From assembly GCA_937146765.1 (NCBI GenBank), contig CAKZRP010000017.1:1-64000 (forward strand): DNA of 64,000 nucleotides, given 5' to 3'. Position 1 is the first letter of the stretch. The number at the start of each line of letters is the position of its first letter. This DNA is from an uncultured Paracoccaceae bacterium (lineage in GTDB: Bacteria; Pseudomonadota; Alphaproteobacteria; Rhodobacterales; Rhodobacteraceae). The notes under the pieces are model-generated. The model worked only from the letters and a program-made list of their open reading frames with translations, did no database searches and was not told the DNA's origin. The translations under genes were made by a program, and so were the position numbers. This document shows positions 60,727 through 64,000 of the stretch, in pieces.

Positions 60727-62409
60727 TCACTCCGCCGCGATCTTTTTTGCGGTTGCTGTGGGTTTCGGTTTGGCGCCGTGTTCGTATTCCTCAAGGAAAT
60801 CGAGCACCTCTTGGCGGTAGCTGTAGTAATCCGGATGTTCCAAGAGCGCCTTGCGGGTGCGCGGGCGGGGCAGGTTTACTTCGGTGATCTTGCCGATGGT
60901 CGCCTGCGGGCCGTTGGTCATCATCACCACCCGGTCAGCCAGCAGGATCGCCTCGTCCACATCGTGCGTCACACAGATCGCGGTGACCTTGGTGCGGGAC
61001 CAGACCTCCATCAGCACCTCTTGCAGCTCCCAGCGGGTGAGGCTGTCGAGCATTCCGAAGGGCTCATCCAAGAGGAGCAACTTCGGCGACAGGGCAAAGG
61101 CGCGGGCGATGCCGACGCGCTGCTGCATGCCGTTCGACATGGCGCTGGCGGGCTTGTCCATCGCATCACCCAGACCGACCCTTTCGAGGTAATATTCCAC
61201 CACGTCCTGACGCTCGGCCTGAGAGGCCTTGGGATAGACCTTGTCCACCCCAATCGCGCAGTTCTCCCGCGCCGAGAGCCAAGGGAACAGGTTCGGTGAC
61301 TGGAACACCACCGCGCGCTCGGGATCGGCGCCCTCGACGTGTTTGCGGTCCAGTTTGATCGCGCCCTTGGAGATCGCATTCAGCCCTGCGGCCATGGTCA
61401 GAACGGTGGATTTGCCGCAGCCGGAATGGCCGATCAGCGAAATGAACTCGCCCTTGTTGATCTTGAGGTCGAAATCCTCAACCACGGTCAGCGGCCCCTT
61501 GGGGGTGGGATAGATCTTGTAGAGCTGCGAGAAGTCGAGATAGCGCTCCTCGGCCAGCGAGGCGGAGGCTTCGACCACGGCGCTGGGCAGATTGTGGATC
61601 GGGGTCACGTCGGGCAGTTGCTTGGTGCCTTCGACCTTGGCCTTGATGCCCACATCCATCAGATATCCGGTGACCCGCGCCCGCAGCGCCTTGAACACCT
61701 CGTCATGGTTCATTGCCGAACGGTCGCGCGGGCGGGGCAGGGTGACCTTGAACTCCTCGCCTAAGGAGCCATCGGGATTGAGCGCAATGATCCGGTCGGC
61801 GAGCAGGATCGCCTCGTCCACGTCATTGGTGATCAGCACGCAGGTCTTTTTATCCGCCTCCCAGATCGCCTCGATCTCATCGGCGAGATTGGCGCGGGTG
61901 AGGGCGTCGAGCGCCGAGAGCGGCTCATCGAGCAGCAGCACCTCGGGGTCCATCGCCAGTGCGCGGGCCACGTTGACCCGCTGGCGCATGCCGCCAGAGA
62001 GCTCCGCCGGGCGGCGGTGGGTGGCATGGGAGAGGCCGACCATCTTGACGTAATGGTCGATCTTGGCGGCTTTCTCCGCCTTGGAAAGGCCGGGGAAGAC
62101 CGCATCCACAGCGAGACCCACATTGCCCGCCACGGTGAGCCAGGGCATCAGCGAATAGCTCTGGAAGATCACGCCGCGCTCCGGGCCGGGGCCGGTGATC
62201 TCGCGGCCCTTGTAGGTGATGCGGCCCTTGGTCGGGGTGTCGAGCCCCGCCATCAGGTTGATCAGCGTCGTCTTGCCGGTGCCGGAAAAGCCGAGGAGCA
62301 CGAGGAACTCGCCCTCCTTCACTGATAGATTGATGTCCTTCAGCACAGGAGTGGCTTGGGTGCCGGTGCCGAAGCTTTTGGAAACATGGGTGAATTCAAG
62401 AACGCTCAT
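60727..62409 (-). CDS. Nitrate ABC transporter, fused double ATPase (NrtC-NrtD-like)
   Basis: A 560-residue protein with two complete ATPase modules. Module 1: Walker A GFSGTGKTTLINLMAGLDTP, signature AELSGGMRQRVNVARALAMD, Walker B LLLDEPLSALD, and VLITNDVDEA with Asn at the H-loop position. Module 2: GHSGCGKSTVLTMAAGLNA, the weaker signature SAMSNGMQQRVGIARAFALS, LLLDEPFGMLD and CVTHDVDEA. A linker of about 60 residues joins them. Unlike cyanobacterial NrtC it carries no binding-protein-like domain. Powers the NrtB permease. 6 bases from nrtB's stop. Confidence 0.92.
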   Translation of the reverse strand: MSVLEFTHVSKSFGTGTQATPVLKDINLSVKEGEFLVLLGFSGTGKTTLINLMAGLDTPTKGRITYKGREITGPGPERGVIFQSYSLMPWLTVAGNVGLAVDAVFPGLSKAEKAAKIDHYVKMVGLSHATHRRPAELSGGMRQRVNVARALAMDPEVLLLDEPLSALDALTRANLADEIEAIWEADKKTCVLITNDVDEAILLADRIIALNPDGSLGEEFKVTLPRPRDRSAMNHDEVFKALRARVTGYLMDVGIKAKVEGTKQLPDVTPIHNLPSAVVEASASLAEERYLDFSQLYKIYPTPKGPLTVVEDFDLKINKGEFISLIGHSGCGKSTVLTMAAGLNAISKGAIKLDRKHVEGADPERAVVFQSPNLFPWLSARENCAIGVDKVYPKASQAERQDVVEYYLERVGLGDAMDKPASAMSNGMQQRVGIARAFALSPKLLLLDEPFGMLDSLTRWELQEVLMEVWSRTKVTAICVTHDVDEAILLADRVVMMTNGPQATIGKITEVNLPRPRTRKALLEHPDYYSYRQEVLDFLEEYEHGAKPKPTATAKKIAAE

Positions 62410-62415
62410 CAGGGA

Positions 62416-63489
62416 TCACCGGTTGTTCGTGAAGGTGAAGAGCGATTGCAGCGCGAACATCACCCGGTCGAGGAGGAAGCCGATGATGCCAATGGTCAGC
62501 ACCGCGACGATGATCTTGGCAAGCGAGGAGGAGGAGCCGTTCTGGAATTCGTCCCAGACAAATTTGCCCAGACCGGGGTTCTGCGCCAGCATCTCGGCGG
62601 CGATCAGCACCATCCAGCCCACACCGAGGCTGAGCCGCAGACCGGTGAAGATCAGCGGCAGGGCGGAGGGCAGCACCAGTTTGGTCACCTTGGTATAGGT
62701 GTTCATCTTCAGGACCTTGGAGACGTTCACCAGATCCTTGTCGATGGAGGCCACGCCAAGCGCGGTGTTGATCAGCGTCGGCCAGAGCGAGCAGAGGGTG
62801 ACGGTGATTGCCGAGACGAGGAAGCTCTTGGCAAAGAACCCGTCGTTGGAGGCGGCAAGGGCGGAGACCACCATGGTCACGATCGGCAACCACGCCAGCG
62901 GCGAGACCGGCTTGAAGATCTGCACCAGCGGGTTGATCGCGGCATTGGCGATCGGCGAGAGGCCTGCGAGGATGCCAAGCGGGATGGCAACCACTGCAGC
63001 GATCAGGAAGCCGAAGAACACCGTCTGGATCGAGGTCCAGATCTGGTCATAATAGCTCGGCGCGCCGGTATAGGGGATGTCCTTCACCTGATCGGCCTTG
63101 CCTGCGGCAATCAGCTTGGCATTGCGCTGCGCGACACGGTCGTTGAACTCGGCTTCTTTTTCGGCCTTGGCGAGGGCGTCCTGGTGCAACAGGACCGCCT
63201 CGGACCAGACCTGCGCCGGGCCGGGGATGGCACCGAGCGAGGTCTGCACCTGCGGCGCCAGCGTGCCCCAGAGGGTGAGGAAGGCGAAGATGGCGATGAG
63301 CGGCACTGCCAAGAGACGCCAGATTTCCTTCAACTGACCGCGCGGGTTGTCCCCTGCGGCGGCTTTGAGCAAGGGGGTGATCCAGGCAAGGCCCAGCACC
63401 TGAAACCAGCCGTCGAGCTTGTTGATGCGGGTGAAGAGCCGCGCGCGGCGGGCCTCAGTGCTGAGGGAGGTGGGGTCGACGGTGGTCAT
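62416..63489 (-). CDS. nrtB: Nitrate ABC transporter permease
   Basis: A 357-residue permease, longer at the N-terminus than most (about 70 residues before the main spans), with LLAVPLIAIFAFLTLWGTLA and the SsuC/TauC/NrtB-type core: FLIAAVVAIPLGILAGL, FKPVSPLAWLPIVTMVVSAL, the coupling loop DKDLVNVSKVLKMNTYTKVT and GWMVLIAAEML. Lies between nrtA and the double ATPase gene. Confidence 0.93.
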   Translation of the reverse strand: MTTVDPTSLSTEARRARLFTRINKLDGWFQVLGLAWITPLLKAAAGDNPRGQLKEIWRLLAVPLIAIFAFLTLWGTLAPQVQTSLGAIPGPAQVWSEAVLLHQDALAKAEKEAEFNDRVAQRNAKLIAAGKADQVKDIPYTGAPSYYDQIWTSIQTVFFGFLIAAVVAIPLGILAGLSPIANAAINPLVQIFKPVSPLAWLPIVTMVVSALAASNDGFFAKSFLVSAITVTLCSLWPTLINTALGVASIDKDLVNVSKVLKMNTYTKVTKLVLPSALPLIFTGLRLSLGVGWMVLIAAEMLAQNPGLGKFVWDEFQNGSSSSLAKIIVAVLTIGIIGFLLDRVMFALQSLFTFTNNR

Positions 63490-63605
63490 GGGAGGATCCT
63501 TTTGGGGAATGTCCGAAGGTCTGAGGTGGGGGGAGGGGAGCGGCGCTCGTTCCCGCTTGGGAACATCGCCCCGCCCACCCTCCCGTCAGGCGCGAGAGGG
63601 CGGCG

Positions 63606-64000
63606 TCAGCCCTGGACGGCCTCGCCTACCACGGTTTGCTCGCCCTTGAGGCCAATCGGCAGGCTGTCGATATAGGCGTTGGGGCTGCGGCCATCGAAGG
63701 GGATGCGGTCGATGATGTCCTCGGCCGGGGTCGGGGCCTTGTAGCCATCGCTGTCCCAGGGGAAGTCGGCCTCGTTTGCCTTGCCTTCCTCGACCAGCAT
63801 CCGGGCCGCTTCGAGGTAGATCGCGGGCTTATAAACCGATTTGGCGACCTCATCGAACCAGCTGTCGGACTTTGGCTCGGCGATCTGGCCCCAGCGGCGC
63901 ATCTGCGTGAGATACCAGACCGCATCGGAATAGAAGGGGTAGGTCGCGTTGTAGCGGAAGAACACATTGAAGTCGGGCACCGCGCGCTTGTCGCCCTTCT
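63606..64000 (-). CDS. nrtA: Nitrate ABC transporter substrate-binding protein, C-terminal part
   Basis: Only the last 131 codons are inside the window; the gene continues beyond 64000. The visible part ([60 protein letters not shown]) matches the C-terminal domain of NrtA/NasF nitrate-binding proteins. 116 bases separate it from nrtB. Identification rests on this end and on the operon. Confidence 0.85.
   Translation of the reverse strand, partial: KGDKRAVPDFNVFFRYNATYPFYSDAVWYLTQMRRWGQIAEPKSDSWFDEVAKSVYKPAIYLEAARMLVEEGKANEADFPWDSDGYKAPTPAEDIIDRIPFDGRSPNAYIDSLPIGLKGEQTVVGEAVQG

Overview
The window looks like a chromosomal or large-replicon segment of a marine alphaproteobacterium of the Roseobacter group (Rhodobacteraceae). 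Pointers are the high G+C, dense short-gap operons, an ectABC-ask ectoine operon under a MarR-type EctR, a pobA-pcaDCHG-BKACE-pcaB protocatechuate cluster with divergent pcaQ, a fused double-ATPase nitrate ABC transporter, and a bifunctional aminobenzoyl/salicylyl-CoA monooxygenase. This placement is inferred from gene content; no rRNA, tRNA, CRISPR array or insertion sequence was seen.

Region by region. (1) 1-6265 is a graveyard with a few intact genes. Remnants of an FGGY sugar kinase, a SorC-type regulator, class II aldolase, transketolase, a DeoR regulator, triosephosphate isomerase and RpiB carry stops, frameshifts and internal deletions. The DeoR-Tpi-RpiB order plus a SorC regulator and FGGY kinase resembles the erythritol (ery) loci of Brucella and rhizobia. 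Intact among them are an FMN riboswitch, ribH2, an iron alcohol dehydrogenase and a class I FBPase. (2) 6385-15850 is a type I secretion locus: membrane fusion protein, ABC exporter with a long Pro/Gln/Ala-rich N-terminal extension, two large repetitive candidate substrates, then a LuxR-type regulator and a small unknown protein on the other strand. (3) 15894-19460 holds a kynureninase-like PLP enzyme, an amino-acid ABC permease and binding protein without an ATPase, and a divergent GntR regulator. (4) 19469-32875 is one long minus-strand gene run: isatin-hydrolase-like cyclase, FAD oxidoreductase, MarR, IorA, IorB, second FAD oxidoreductase, and a five-gene dipeptide-type ABC importer. Upstream lie MarR, RidA and the bifunctional aminobenzoyl-CoA/salicylyl-CoA monooxygenase (33349-36722). 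Together they suggest uptake and oxidation of an indolic or aryl-keto-acid compound. (5) 36961-42487: an orphan glycosyltransferase, ectR, and ectABC-ask. (6) 42581-44893: ECF sigma factor, its anti-sigma factor and a DUF4394 exported protein. (7) 45017-51697: 4-hydroxybenzoate/protocatechuate degradation, with a BKACE enzyme where pcaIJF would be expected. (8) 51919-54444: a phosphonate-monoesterase/sulfatase-like hydrolase and a divergent IclR regulator. (9) 54426-64000: nitrate uptake and assimilation, nrtA(partial)-nrtB-nrtCD-nirB-nirD-nasA-cobA, mostly translationally coupled.

The best candidate for something undescribed is the type I secretion locus. One substrate alternates two short Asn/Gln motifs six times each, the other is a Q-, N- and G/A-rich low-complexity protein, the exporter lacks the usual H-loop histidine, and the regulator looks like a CsgD/VpsT-style LuxR protein. 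Together these suggest a secreted matrix or amyloid-like system. A second new observation is a shared CTTnAAGCTnAAA-like element upstream of the monooxygenase and cyclase operons, a candidate MarR operator.
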